Notes: generated by a model not told the origin, from the letters alone. A DNA stretch of 64,000 bases from Roseovarius mucosus DSM 17069 (GCF_000768555.3 NZ_KN293977.1:253601-317600), one strand, 5' to 3'; shown: positions 1 to 8,175, counted from the stretch's first letter. Translations and numbers: made by a program.

Positions 1-105
1 CTTGGCCTCTGTGCCTGCGCCCCTGCGGCGATGCTGGATGATCGTGTGGTTGGCCGGATGGACGGCGTCCGGATGGACGCTCTCTTGGCGGAGGCGGGCG
101 CATGA
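1..105 (+). pseudogene. fdsG: C-terminal end of a second fdsG (formate dehydrogenase gamma subunit), cut by the window edge
   Basis: The frame open from base 1 encodes the last 34 residues of a NuoE/FdsG-type thioredoxin-like [2Fe-2S] subunit. It starts inside the conserved C-terminal ligand motif (LGLCACAP), so the fourth cluster cysteine is intact. Its stop overlaps the ATG of the following fdsB fragment (ATGA), exactly as in the full fds operon near 20.4 kb. Whether the upstream part is intact lies outside the window. This copy keeps the cysteine motif that the other fdsG (19936-20428) has lost. It is listed as a pseudogene only because it belongs to a broken fdsGB remnant; the gene itself may be functional. 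Confidence 0.75.
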
Positions 106-270
106 AGATTTATGTTCCCATGGACAGCGCCGCCAAGGCGCTAGGCGCTGAAGAGGTCGTGGCTGCGATTCGTGCCGCCGCACCTGCGGCCGAGATCATC
201 CGCACCGGCACGCGCGGCATGATCTGGCTGGAGCCGTTGGTGGAAGTTGAGATTGACGGGGTGCGCCATG
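102..270 (+). pseudogene. fdsB: Truncated fdsB (formate dehydrogenase beta subunit) fragment
   Basis: The frame encodes about the first 56 residues of FdsB, beginning MKIYVPMDSAAKALGAE, and is plainly homologous to the intact fdsB at 20425. Bases 105-210 are roughly 80 % identical to that gene. Bases 211-270 are identical over 60 of 60 positions to 20534-20593. After base 270 the similarity stops at once and the sequence becomes the antisense of iorB. The open frame runs on to 344, but residues beyond about 56 are junk. The entire FMN/NADH-binding and 4Fe-4S parts are missing, so no function is expected. Confidence 0.85.
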
Positions 271-649
271 CCGTGTCTGCCACAACCCCGTGCTCCCATG
301 CCGGAAAGGGCATGCTCTCGGCGGCGATGATGCCATTGAAATAGGCCGGATGCGGCTGGCCTGGGTCGAGCGTGGCAGTGGCTGGGTCGATATCAAGTTC
401 CTCGGCGATCAGCATGGCCTGAGTCGAAGCGATGCCCTGTCCGACATCGGCGCGCGGCACGATCAGCGTGATACCCTGCGGCGTGATCTTGACGAAAGGG
501 GTCAGCGCCGCCTCGCCCTCTGGTAGATCATTCAGCAGAGGGTTGGGCGTGGGGCGGGTGACGTAATACGCCCCAAAGGCGACTCCCCCGACAATGGCGG
601 CGGACCCGATCAGGAAACTGCGGCGGGTGATTGTTCTGGCGCGTCCCAA
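271..649 (-). pseudogene. iorB: Truncated isoquinoline 1-oxidoreductase beta subunit-like (molybdopterin hydroxylase large subunit), N-terminus only
   Basis: The first about 126 residues of an IorB-type (xanthine dehydrogenase family) molybdenum subunit are present. A twin-arginine signal is visible (TRRSFLIGSAA followed by a hydrophobic stretch), as expected for the periplasmic Ior class. The stretch LIVPRADVGQGIASTQAM matches the start of the family's Mo-binding region. The protein should be about 700 residues or more; it is cut at base 270/271 by the junction with the fdsB fragment. The start is a TTG at 647-649, 4 bases after the iorA stop, so iorAB was an operon. The remnant cannot bind the cofactor. 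Confidence 0.8.
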
Positions 650-652
650 GTC

Positions 653-1111
653 TCAGGCCTCCCGCATCGCGCGGGCCGCAGCGTGGACGGCGGCGCGGAT
701 GCGGGGATAGGTCCCGCAGCGGCACAAATTGCCCGACATCGCCGCGTGGATGTCGTCGTCGGTCGGCTTTGTGTTGCGGGACAAAAGGTCGGCTGCCTGC
801 ATGATCTGACCAGATTGGCAGTAGCCGCATTGCGCAACCTGGTGCTCGATCCAAGCGGCCTGAATAACATGCAAGGAATCGGGTGTCCCCAACCCCTCAA
901 TCGTTGTCACATCGTCCCAGACATCGCCCAAAGCCACCTGACAGGAGCGTACGGCATCGCCGCCAATATGGACCGTGCAAGCGCCGCATTGTGCGATGCC
1001 ACAGCCGTACTTCACACTCGTTACGTTCAGCCCGTCCCGTAATACCCAAAGAAGGGGCATGTCGGATGGCAAGTCCACATCATGACTGGTGCCGTTTACC
1101 GTGAGTAGCAT
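653..1111 (-). CDS. iorA: Isoquinoline 1-oxidoreductase alpha subunit-like (2Fe-2S) protein
   Basis: This small [2Fe-2S] subunit of a xanthine-dehydrogenase-family hydroxylase carries electrons from the molybdenum subunit. An N-terminal plant-type ferredoxin domain holds the CGxxxCGAC motif ([11 protein letters not shown]) with a later single Cys (VRSC). A C-terminal all-alpha domain holds the second cluster motif (CGYCQSGQ ... CRCGTYPRI). The start chosen is the ATG at 1111, preceded by GGAG seven bases upstream; the frame stays open to 1174 but those 21 residues do not look like the family. Its length of 152 aa is normal. Because the partner iorB is truncated, this subunit is probably an orphan unless another large subunit exists elsewhere. 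Confidence 0.85.
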   Translation of the reverse strand: MLLTVNGTSHDVDLPSDMPLLWVLRDGLNVTSVKYGCGIAQCGACTVHIGGDAVRSCQVALGDVWDDVTTIEGLGTPDSLHVIQAAWIEHQVAQCGYCQSGQIMQAADLLSRNTKPTDDDIHAAMSGNLCRCGTYPRIRAAVHAAARAMREA

Positions 1112-1201
1112 GTTTCGCTCCAGTCGGTTTGTGGACGTGGCGTGACACCGCGCGCGCTCAAAGAGTAAATCCATGGGTTCACCAGAGCGATATACATATG
1201 T

Positions 1202-1239
1202 GGTCAGTTGAATTCAGATTGGGTCAGTCGGCATTCAGA
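1202..1239. promoter_or_regulatory. Tandem direct repeat, candidate AraC-family operator between iorA and the regulator gene
   Basis: Two copies of a bipartite motif are seen: GGTCAGT (1202-1208 and 1222-1228), each followed by ATTCAGA (1212-1218 and 1233-1239). The period is 20-21 bp, about two helical turns. AraC-family proteins commonly bind direct repeats spaced this way. The site sits in the divergent region between iorA and the AraC-type gene starting at 1298. Binding is inferred, not shown. Confidence 0.55.
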
Positions 1240-1297
1240 GTCTGGTTCTGCCCATCCACCCATGGCATTTAGGCAAGGTAGTTGAAAGCTTAGGTCC

Positions 1298-2323
1298 ATG
1301 GTCAATTCACAGACATACTCCAATTTCATGGCGACGGATGTGGCATGCCGCATCCTTGGCGTTGATCCGCAGGTCATGCTCGAGACGGCAGGCCTTGGTG
1401 CGTTAGCTCGCAGTCGAACAGAGGTGCGTGTGACGGCGCAGCAGTATTTCGACTGCTGGAACACGATGGAGGTGCTGTCGCCGCGCCCCGACTATGTGCC
1501 CCACCTTGGTGTTGCGATATCCCGCGGGCCGGTGATCCCGGTCTTTTTCACGCTGTCCTGCGCGCCCGATATGGAAACTGGTCTGATACGTCTGGCGCAG
1601 TTCAAGTCGTTGCTCGGCCCGACGCTCATGCGAGTGTTCTGGGATGGCGGGCTGCTGCGATTGGAGTTCGACAGCGTCGATGCCCGCGTGCCCATGCCTC
1701 CGAGCCTTGGCGCCCTTCAACTTGTGGTCGCGGTGGAGAACATTCGCGGGGCTGCGGCCCATCTGGTATGCCCGGTTGCGGCGGGCTTCGATGGATCGGA
1801 GGAGGAGCGGCACATGATCGCCGGTCAATTGGGGATCATGCCGGAGCGGTCGCATGCCGCCTATCTGGCCTTCTCGCCCGAGGATGCGAAACGTCCGTTT
1901 ATTTCCGAAAATCCCGCCCTCTGGGCTGATATCGAGGCCGACCTCAAGCTTCAGCTGGCAGCCCAGAACGACCGTTGGCCTGTCGCCGAGCGGGTGAGAG
2001 GCGCCTTGGTCGATCTGATGCCAGCAGGGCGGACGGGGGCCGAGGACGTAGCCCTTGCGCTTGGGATCAGCCGAAGCACACTGCAGCGGCGATTGCGCGA
2101 GGAAGGGACGTCATATCAGACGGTCCTCGACGTCACGCGGCACGACATAGCAACCCGGTATCTGACCAAGACCACCTTGCGCGTCGAAGAGATCGCAAGC
2201 GTGCTCGCCTACCGCGATGCCAACAGCTTTTCGAGAAGTTTCCGCAGGTGGACGGGACAAGCGCCAGTTGCCTTTCGTCAGGCCATGGCGCTTTCGAAGG
2301 GGCAGGTCGGAAAGCCGGAATGA
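1298..2323 (+). CDS. AraC-family transcriptional regulator with arabinose_bd-like N-terminal domain
   Basis: The protein is 341 aa. Residues about 20-210 resemble the N-terminal effector domain of the OruR/ArgR-like AraC subgroup. The last about 100 residues form a two-helix-turn-helix AraC DNA-binding domain: a first helix-turn-helix (VALALGISRSTLQRRLREEGTSYQ) and the signature around IASVLAYRDANSFSRSFRRWTG. The start is the ATG at 1298. The gene is divergent from iorA-iorB, the classic arrangement for a local activator of that oxidoreductase. Since iorB is truncated, the regulator may have lost its main target. The inducer is unknown; an N-heteroaromatic compound is a guess from the target genes. 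Confidence 0.85.
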   Translation: MVNSQTYSNFMATDVACRILGVDPQVMLETAGLGALARSRTEVRVTAQQYFDCWNTMEVLSPRPDYVPHLGVAISRGPVIPVFFTLSCAPDMETGLIRLAQFKSLLGPTLMRVFWDGGLLRLEFDSVDARVPMPPSLGALQLVVAVENIRGAAAHLVCPVAAGFDGSEEERHMIAGQLGIMPERSHAAYLAFSPEDAKRPFISENPALWADIEADLKLQLAAQNDRWPVAERVRGALVDLMPAGRTGAEDVALALGISRSTLQRRLREEGTSYQTVLDVTRHDIATRYLTKTTLRVEEIASVLAYRDANSFSRSFRRWTGQAPVAFRQAMALSKGQVGKPE

Positions 2324-2373
2324 TTTCGAAGTCATTGCGGCGCGCGTATCGAATGAGGGCAGAACTTCGCACA

Positions 2374-2785
2374 TCAGCTCCACGCCTTGAATTCGTTGAT
2401 CACCTCGCGGCGGAAAAGTAGCCCGAGCGCCACGAGTTGCGCGGCCATGGCCAAACCGATCCCCAAATAGACTGTCGCTGCCGACGCCATCTCAACCGGC
2501 ATAGGGCTGATCGCCTGCGTGATCAGGCCCTGCGAACAATCGAAGCCCCCCGGCATTTTAGGTAACAAGCACACCCCAGACTACCACGCTACGCCGCGTC
2601 CAGAAGAGGTAGAGCATTACCGGCAACATAAACCCGATGATTGTGTCGCCAAGCCATGGACCGAACCAGCCATTGGGGGCAATGCCGCCGAGCATCTGCA
2701 CCTGCGGCAGGAACAGGATGGTTTGTGCGCGAAAAATCGTAATGCCCATCAGTGCGGCGATGGCTCATCGGGTGGCTGGTTTCAT
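2374..2785 (-). pseudogene. Decayed small membrane protein gene (unknown family)
   Basis: Read on the minus strand from the ATG at 2785, the frame meets a stop after six codons (MKPATR*), then continues with a membrane-protein-like stretch (DTIIGFMLPVMLYLFW...), then stops again. It resumes in another frame (AATVYLGIGLAMAAQLVALG) to a stop at 2374. About four hydrophobic segments can be pieced together in about 135 residues. At least one nonsense change and one frameshift are present, so the gene is not expressed as a whole protein. It begins 29 bases after the cupin pseudogene and was probably in an operon with it. The family was not recognised. Confidence 0.55.
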
Positions 2786-2814
2786 TAGGAACCCCCACTG
2801 CTATCGGCTTTGGC

Positions 2815-3258
2815 TTACTGAACCGGCGTGAAATCCGCAGGCTCGTCGAAGACGGTGAAGTCTTTGCAGATTTCCGGCCCCAGGCAATCCTCGGCATGAA
2901 GGCACTCCGCCGGGCTGGAACCAGTTGGAGCCGGGCAAGAGGTCCGGCCCACGGTTCGGCTCGGACAATTCCCAGTGCTGCATCCGCCCCTTCACGACCA
3001 TAGCCCAATAGCAATGCGTGTGGGTATGCGGCAGGACTTCGTAGATGGCCGGGTCGAGCAGCGATGTCGTCGCTGTCGGCTGCCCAGTCCCAACCCCGCC
3101 GTAAAGCGCGGCGCTGCGAACGCCGGGGCGGGAAACGGGACGAAGACGACCTGATCTGCGGGACTGCGGATGCTCGTATCTGGCCCTTGCGGGGCTTGCG
3201 CTTGCGCTGCGGCACCGAGCCCTGTGACGAGCATGAGGGCAGGCGCCGCGTGCGTCAT
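2815..3258 (-). pseudogene. Decayed secreted cupin-domain protein
   Basis: The ATG at 3258 starts a clear signal peptide (MTHAAPALMLVTGLGAAAQAQ). The mature part (VFVPFPAPAFA) continues in a second frame with LLDPAIYEVLPHTHTHCYWAMV, which carries the His-rich motif of a cupin metal site. It then continues in a third frame (CLGPEICKDFTVFDEPADFTPVQ) to the stop at 2815. At least two frameshifts interrupt it. Reassembled, the protein would be about 148 residues, similar to small exported cupins. No expression is expected. The 3259-3467 stretch behind it holds no recognisable gene. Confidence 0.65.
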
Positions 3259-3467
3259 TAGATGGCGGATCGTCCGTGGCGTTGTTCTCGGATTTTCGTT
3301 CCTTGTTGCAGGGGGCAGAAGCACACGTCTCCGGCGCCTGAGGAAGGACATGGCCGTGGACAGAACGCCAGAGCGTACGTTTTCGGATTTGTTCAACAAC
3401 TCGCGCGCGGCGTGAGCGACAACGGGATGCGGGCGATCACCGAGATGGGGCGTGCGCATCATTGCAG

Positions 3468-3986
3468 TCAGTGTGGCGGCGATGGGACGCTGAGGATCAG
3501 GCCGAGCCGCTTGAGCGCGACGCGCGCCAGATCAACGGGTTCAGGAGAAATGTCGAGCCCGTGCACGGCTGCCGCATGGGTAATGATCATCTCGATCACG
3601 CCGATATCGATCCCGAGGGTCACCGGTCCGGCGCCTTGGTCTGCACGCATCTTGCCGTAGTCGATCAGCTTCTGCCGATCGAGGTGACCGATCCGTTCCT
3701 TCCCAAGATCGCGCTTCAACGTGGTGAGTGTCGCGGCCTTGCTGCGACGCGGCGGTTTCCCTACCTCGCACATATCGGTTATATGAAGATCAATGAGGTC
3801 GCCAAAGGTCTGGAGGCGGGAGACGGACGACTTGTTCGGCGCCAGCCCCTGATCGACCCGGGTCTCAGCTTGGCGGGCCCAACGATGGGCGTCGTCGCGG
3901 CGGAGGAACGTCTCGCTCGCGTAGCGGCCCTTTCGTCTGATCTGGACCCGGTATGCACCGGAGGGGACCTTGGTGATGGAGGCCAT
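3468..3986 (-). pseudogene. N-terminal half of a tyrosine-recombinase integrase
   Basis: The first about 75 residues form an arm-type DNA-binding domain (SGAYRVQIRRKGRYASETF), followed by a SAM-like core-binding domain (LTTLKRDLGKERIGHLDRQKLIDYGKMRADQGAGPVTL). The open frame ends at 172 aa, whereas this family is about 350 aa. The catalytic R-H-R-Y domain is absent and is not seen further along on this strand, so the gene is a remnant. The chosen start (ATG at 3986) matches the usual MASITK-like N-terminus. Upstream, around 4085-4120, is an AT-rich stretch. The remnant lies just outside the left copy of the 107-bp repeat. Confidence 0.75.
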
Positions 3987-4132
3987 TTTCGTGTGCGCTG
4001 TGTGTGCAATGAGTCGTCGTAGAGGGGCAAATTCGGGGATATTGGGGCGTATTCCTGCGTAGCAGCATCCGCCGCCAACAGTTTGAAGATACACAAAAAA
4101 TGCAAATAAATCAACACGCTAGATTATCCACG

Positions 4133-4239
4133 GCCCCTATGATGGATTGTGGCGATTTTTACTTTATTTCAAGTGGTTGAGTGGTGCCGTGTGCAGCGTG
4201 TGTTCATGTTTCGATCGCGCCCGGTCGGGCTGTGTCGCA
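4133..4239 (+). repeat. Left copy of a 107-bp imperfect repeat
   Basis: Bases 4133-4239 align without gaps to 13263-13369 with 77 of 107 identities. The best blocks are GCCCCTATGATGGAT, GTGCAGC and TGTTCATGT. The copy lies between the 3' end of the CMD-family gene and the integrase remnant. It has no open reading frame of its own; a stop follows 15 codons in the frame that is open in the right copy. Mismatches fall evenly on the three codon positions (9, 10 and 11), so a coding role is not supported. Confidence 0.7.
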
Positions 4240-4299
4240 CGAGTTGCGGTACTGCTTGTCCGGATGATCCTGAGGTTCCGGCCATCACTTCGTACGGGT

Positions 4300-4680
4300 T
4301 CACACTTCTTCCATCACCTTTCGGGCCACGCGAAAACACTCCAGCGCTTGCGGCACGCCGCAATAGATTCCAATCACGTGGATGATCGCGCGGATTTCAT
4401 CCTGGGAAACTCCGTTGTTGATGGCGCCGCGGCAATGCGTTTCCCACTCATGCATTTTTCCCAAGGCCCCGATCATTGCCAGGTTCATCATGGAGCGTGT
4501 CTTGGGGTCGATCACGTCATCGCCCCAGCCAAAACCCCAGCACCAAGCTGTCATCGCCTCTTGGAACGGGCGGGTGAAATCGTCCGCGGCGGCGAGGTTC
4601 TTTTCGACATATTCCGCGCCCAGCGTGGCCTTGCGTTGTTCCAGACCTTTCAGGAAAAGATCTTCGTCGAATACGCTCAT
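4300..4680 (-). CDS. Carboxymuconolactone decarboxylase-family protein (PcaC-like)
   Basis: At 126 aa this is a typical single-domain PcaC-like member. The motif MHEWETHCRGAINNGVSQDE matches the conserved E-x2-H-x2-gal-nG region of that branch, and there is no AhpD-type CxxC pair. PcaC converts 4-carboxymuconolactone, but many members found with betaine-catabolic or dehydrogenase genes have unassigned reactions; no aromatic-ring pathway is visible here. It is the last gene of the minus-strand operon rpiR-Rieske-ALDH-CMD and starts 1 base after the ALDH stop. A hydrolytic or redox helper role in the betaine pathway is an inference from position only. Confidence 0.8.
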   Translation of the reverse strand: MSVFDEDLFLKGLEQRKATLGAEYVEKNLAAADDFTRPFQEAMTAWCWGFGWGDDVIDPKTRSMMNLAMIGALGKMHEWETHCRGAINNGVSQDEIRAIIHVIGIYCGVPQALECFRVARKVMEEV

Positions 4681-4681
4681 G

Positions 4682-6142
4682 TCAGTGTCCTCTCAGCCGG
4701 ATCGCGATGTTCTTGGTTTGCACGTAGTTCCAAATTGCCTCGCGGCCCTTTTCGCGGCCATAGCCGGATTTGCCGTAGCCACCAAAGGGCGTTTCAACGC
4801 CGCCCGCATACCATTCGTTGACGAAGACTTGACCAGCCCGGAGTTGCCGCGCCGCGTGGGCGGCGCGATCCAGATCGGTGGTAAAGACACCCGCCACCAG
4901 CCCGTAGTCTGTGCCATTGGCGATCTCAATGGCCTTTGCGTCCTCGCGGAAGGACAGCACCGACAGGACAGGGCCAAAGACCTCTTGCTGCGCGATGTCC
5001 ATATTCGGCGTCACACCTGACAACGCGGTTGGTTCAAGGAACGCACCGGGGCGATTGAGCTTGTGTCCGCCTGCGGCGACCTGCGCGCCCTGTTCTTCAG
5101 CGCGGGCGACCATGCTCAGGGCACGGTCGCGCTGGCCTTCGCTTACCATCGAGCCCATATTTGCACCAAATTCGGCACGCATGATACCGGGGCCGACGGA
5201 CAGGGATTTGGCAACCTTTTTCGCCCGTTCGACCAGTTCGTCGTAGCGGCTTTCATGTACAATCACGCGCGACATGGCCGAACAGACCTGTCCCGCGTTG
5301 AAGAAAATGCCCCAGCGGATGTCATTCTCAAAAGCGTCGAGATCCGCGTCGTCATGGACGATGGCAGCCGACTTGCCGCCCAGTTCCAGCACACAGGGCA
5401 CCACGTTCTGCGCGGCTGCGGTTGCGATCGCCACGCCGGTGGGCACAGAGCCCGTAAACACAATCTGGTTGACGTTCCGATGCGCAGCCAGCGCTGCGCC
5501 CGCGTCCCGCCCCAACCCGCAGAGCACGTTGACCGAGCCGGCAGGAAAGCCGGCTGCTTCGGCAGCGCGGGCCAGGTAAGCGTTGGTCAGGGGTGTCAGC
5601 TCGGGCGATTTGATCACGCAGGCATTGCCGGTGGCCAGAGCGGCAGAAAGCGACCGGGCGGTCATCTCGACCGGGTAGTTCCATGGGATGATTTGGGCGG
5701 AGACACCAAAAGGTTCGTATTCAGTCCAGTCCATGTAACCCGCGCCGAGTGGTATCGACCGGCCTTCGACTGTACTGGCCTGATTGCCGTAATATTCGAA
5801 ATAAAGCGCGGCCCCTTCGACTTCGATCATCGACTCCCAAAGGGGTTTGCCCTGTTCAAGGGTCAGCACGCGGGCAATCTCGTCCTTGTGTTGCAGCAGA
5901 TAGCGCCCCATCGCCTGTACCATCCGCCCCCGTTCGATTGGCCGCATCGCGGTAAGCGCGCCGGACTGATGGACGCGCTTGGCCACCTGAACGGCGCGGT
6001 CCACATCAGCGGCGTCGGCAAGCGCGTGCTCAGCGATCCGTTCTCCCGTAGCAGGGTCGGTCACGTCGATCCGGCCAGCACCGCCATCAACCCAAGCGCC
6101 GTCGATGAAATTCTGCCAGAAAGGTTTCACATCAACCATCAA
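4682..6142 (-). CDS. NAD(P)-dependent aldehyde dehydrogenase
   Basis: The protein is 486 aa, the normal length for the family. It shows the general-base glutamate motif LELGGKSA and the catalytic cysteine motif FFNAGQVCSAMSR. The SVPTG turn of the nucleotide-binding domain and the C-terminal PFGGYGKSGYGRE signature are also present. It oxidises an aldehyde to the acid in the cytoplasm. Within this operon the likely substrate is a semialdehyde from ring opening or deamination of a demethylated betaine, or an aldehyde made by the neighbouring class III aminotransferase. The gene overlaps the end of the Rieske gene by 11 bases. The start may be M1 (6142) or M2 (6139). Confidence 0.92.
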   Translation of the reverse strand: MMVDVKPFWQNFIDGAWVDGGAGRIDVTDPATGERIAEHALADAADVDRAVQVAKRVHQSGALTAMRPIERGRMVQAMGRYLLQHKDEIARVLTLEQGKPLWESMIEVEGAALYFEYYGNQASTVEGRSIPLGAGYMDWTEYEPFGVSAQIIPWNYPVEMTARSLSAALATGNACVIKSPELTPLTNAYLARAAEAAGFPAGSVNVLCGLGRDAGAALAAHRNVNQIVFTGSVPTGVAIATAAAQNVVPCVLELGGKSAAIVHDDADLDAFENDIRWGIFFNAGQVCSAMSRVIVHESRYDELVERAKKVAKSLSVGPGIMRAEFGANMGSMVSEGQRDRALSMVARAEEQGAQVAAGGHKLNRPGAFLEPTALSGVTPNMDIAQQEVFGPVLSVLSFREDAKAIEIANGTDYGLVAGVFTTDLDRAAHAARQLRAGQVFVNEWYAGGVETPFGGYGKSGYGREKGREAIWNYVQTKNIAIRLRGH

Positions 6143-7220
6143 CGGCCTCTCGCATCCAGCGCTGCAAGTGTAGGATCGAGTGCTCGGAATTCACGCCGCA
6201 ACCGGGATCGACGACCAGAGGCCCCGGCACGTACCCGCGTGATTTCAGCCCGCGCTGAACGGATTCAACAAGGTGGATGTCTTCCTCTACAGTGGTTGCG
6301 CGATCTTGTTGCGCCATGCGGCGAACCGTTTCGTCGTCGTAGCCTCCGACCGAATACCAACCGCGCCAGACCACCACGTGATCGGCATCCACCGCACGCC
6401 AATGGTAGGTGTTCAGAAGATTGCCCGGATAGACCTGGAAGGAGAACATTGGCCAGAGGAACCAGCTCGAATAGCGGTCGTTGTTCGCAAAGCCGCTCTG
6501 AATGTCGTAGGTCATCTGGCTGAGGTCATTGCATTGCGTGGTGTGGCGCAGGCAGAACCCCTGCGGCTGGATGTCATAGGTCTCCGGGCGGATCACCCCG
6601 GTGGCGAAGGTCGGATGGTTCAGCGTGCAGTGATAGCATTCGGAATAATTCTCAACCGAGACCTTCCAGTTGCAGTTCTCGGGGATTTCTACCCAGTCAA
6701 GCGGCTTCAACTCGGCCCAGTTGGGAACAAACTCTTCAAGTTCGGCCCGCACATTCGGAAACCATGTGTCCATCGGGTCCGCGTAGGGGTCAAGATTGAC
6801 GAAAACGAAGCCAAGGAACACCTCGGTCCGCACTTCGGTCAGACAGATTTTCGAGGCGTCGAAGCCCGGCACTGATTTGGCATTGGGTGCCGCACGCAGC
6901 TTACCGGTCAGTTCGTAAGTCCATGCGTGATAGGGGCAAACCACGACGCGGGTGCTGCCCGCGCCGCTGACAAGCTGATGAGCGCGGTGCTGGCATACGT
7001 TGTAGAAGGTGCGGATTTGACAATCCCGGCCCTTTATGGCGAAAAGGCTTTCGTCGCCCAGATCGAACGCGACATAGTCGCCGGGGTTTTCCAATTGGCT
7101 CGCATGGCAAGCAAATTGCCATGTACGCGCGAGAAGTCCGGCTTTTTCGGCCTCGAAGACCTGCGGATCTGTGTAGTACCGCGCGTCAAGTGACCGCACG
7201 AGGCCTGTTTCATCCTTCAT
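6132..7220 (-). CDS. Rieske non-heme iron oxygenase alpha subunit, betaine N-demethylase type (Stc2/HpbB1/GbcA-like)
   Basis: The protein is 362 aa. The Rieske [2Fe-2S] motif is CQHR...CPYHAWTY (residues about 75-100), and the mononuclear iron site is ENYSECYHCTLNH, with a later acidic residue expected near the C-terminus. The order and length match stachydrine and glycine-betaine demethylases rather than aromatic dioxygenases, and there is no small beta subunit. The enzyme would remove one N-methyl group of a quaternary amine as formaldehyde. It needs a flavin/ferredoxin reductase, and none is encoded in this cluster. Its start overlaps the stop of the RpiR gene (ATGA), so the two are co-transcribed. 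Confidence 0.88.
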   Translation of the reverse strand: MKDETGLVRSLDARYYTDPQVFEAEKAGLLARTWQFACHASQLENPGDYVAFDLGDESLFAIKGRDCQIRTFYNVCQHRAHQLVSGAGSTRVVVCPYHAWTYELTGKLRAAPNAKSVPGFDASKICLTEVRTEVFLGFVFVNLDPYADPMDTWFPNVRAELEEFVPNWAELKPLDWVEIPENCNWKVSVENYSECYHCTLNHPTFATGVIRPETYDIQPQGFCLRHTTQCNDLSQMTYDIQSGFANNDRYSSWFLWPMFSFQVYPGNLLNTYHWRAVDADHVVVWRGWYSVGGYDDETVRRMAQQDRATTVEEDIHLVESVQRGLKSRGYVPGPLVVDPGCGVNSEHSILHLQRWMREAVDG

Positions 7221-8113
7221 TCCGGCTCCTCCATATAGATGCCAAGCTGATGTCGGCGGCGGTGGAATTGCTCAACCCGATCGACGATCTCGTCGCTGGC
7301 CACGGCGATCACGAAGCTCAGCAGCGTCTCAAGCAGCGCGATGGTGGACACGGAAGACGGGAAAAACTGCGGTGTGTCGACGGCAACGACAAAGCCATGA
7401 TCTGCGGCCCGGATGATCGGACTGGCGGGGCTGTCGCTGAGACCAATGATGGTCAGACCCTGTTCGCGGGCCACCTCGATGGCGGCGACGACTTCGGCGC
7501 GGTAGGGGCGCATCGACATGGCGATCAGGACATCGCGCTTGTCGGCCCAGGCCAGATCGTCCGTCGGGGTGGACCCTTCGCGCGGTATGGCGTGAAATTG
7601 CACCATGCCGGTGGATGCGAGGTAGGTAAAGTTGCGCGCATTGGCATTGTTCACGCCAACGCCCAGCGTAAAGACCTGACGGCTCGACCAAATCGCCTCG
7701 GCCGCGGCTTTAAGGGTGTCCGCATCGATACCGGCAAAGGTCTCTTCAAGATTGCGGATCGCGCCTTCGACCATGTCGGCATAGAGCCCGCCCAGATCGC
7801 CCGACTTGCGGATATCCTGCAGCCAACGCGCCCGGTCGGGAAAGCTGACGGCTCCCTTGCGGATCGCCTCGCGAAACGGGGCGCGGAAATCCTCGTAGCC
7901 TTCGAACCCCACCTGACGCGCCATGCGGACAAAGGTGTTGGGTTTCACATTCGCAGCTTCGGCGATTTCGCGCACAGTCGAAACGCCCACGTCATTGGGG
8001 TTTTCCAGCACATAGCGCGCGGCTTTCTGCGCCTCGGGGGTCAGGGCGTCCCATTCTTCGGTGAGGCGCTCCAAAACGTGAGATGATACATTTGTTCCAT
8101 TCATATTTGACAT
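7217..8113 (-). CDS. MurR/RpiR-family transcriptional regulator
   Basis: An N-terminal RpiR helix-turn-helix (residues about 15-90; VSTVREIAEAANVKPNTFVRMARQVGF) is followed by a SIS-type sugar-isomerase-like effector domain (residues about 125-270). The length is near 298 aa. The frame is open to 8176, but the family normally begins just before the helical N-terminus, so ATG 8113 or 8104 is preferred; no strong Shine-Dalgarno decides. It is the first gene of the minus operon and is divergent from the dimethylglycine-dehydrogenase-like gene, so it probably controls both arms of the cluster. SIS domains usually bind phosphosugars; a betaine-derived ligand here would be unusual. Confidence 0.88.
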   Translation of the reverse strand: MSNMNGTNVSSHVLERLTEEWDALTPEAQKAARYVLENPNDVGVSTVREIAEAANVKPNTFVRMARQVGFEGYEDFRAPFREAIRKGAVSFPDRARWLQDIRKSGDLGGLYADMVEGAIRNLEETFAGIDADTLKAAAEAIWSSRQVFTLGVGVNNANARNFTYLASTGMVQFHAIPREGSTPTDDLAWADKRDVLIAMSMRPYRAEVVAAIEVAREQGLTIIGLSDSPASPIIRAADHGFVVAVDTPQFFPSSVSTIALLETLLSFVIAVASDEIVDRVEQFHRRRHQLGIYMEEPE

Positions 8114-8122
8114 TGGTACAAA
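8091..8122. promoter_or_regulatory. Inverted repeat in the rpiR/DMGDH divergent region, candidate RpiR operator
   Basis: TTTGTTCCA (8091-8099) and TGGTACAAA (8114-8122) form an inverted repeat with one mismatch and a 14-bp spacer. A TTGACA hexamer at 8107-8112 lies inside it and could be a -35 element for the plus-strand operon. The position is right for repression of both directions. This is inferred from symmetry only. Confidence 0.4.
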
Positions 8123-8175
8123 CATACACTTAGCCTGTCCACAAGTTTCGCGTCTCCCGAGCAAAGGAATCGACA

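Noticed and set aside
4172-4210. A 12-codon minus-strand mini-ORF starting ATGAACA within the left repeat, matched in place by a similar one in the right repeat, considered as a Cys-containing leader peptide
   Set aside because: Mismatches between copies show no codon-position pattern, no fitting downstream gene is shared, and no Shine-Dalgarno sequence is seen.
5063-6523. A 486-codon open frame on the plus strand opposite the aldehyde dehydrogenase and Rieske genes
   Set aside because: It is fully antisense to two well-supported genes, shows no domain and follows the codon bias of the opposite strand; GC-rich genomes give such shadows.
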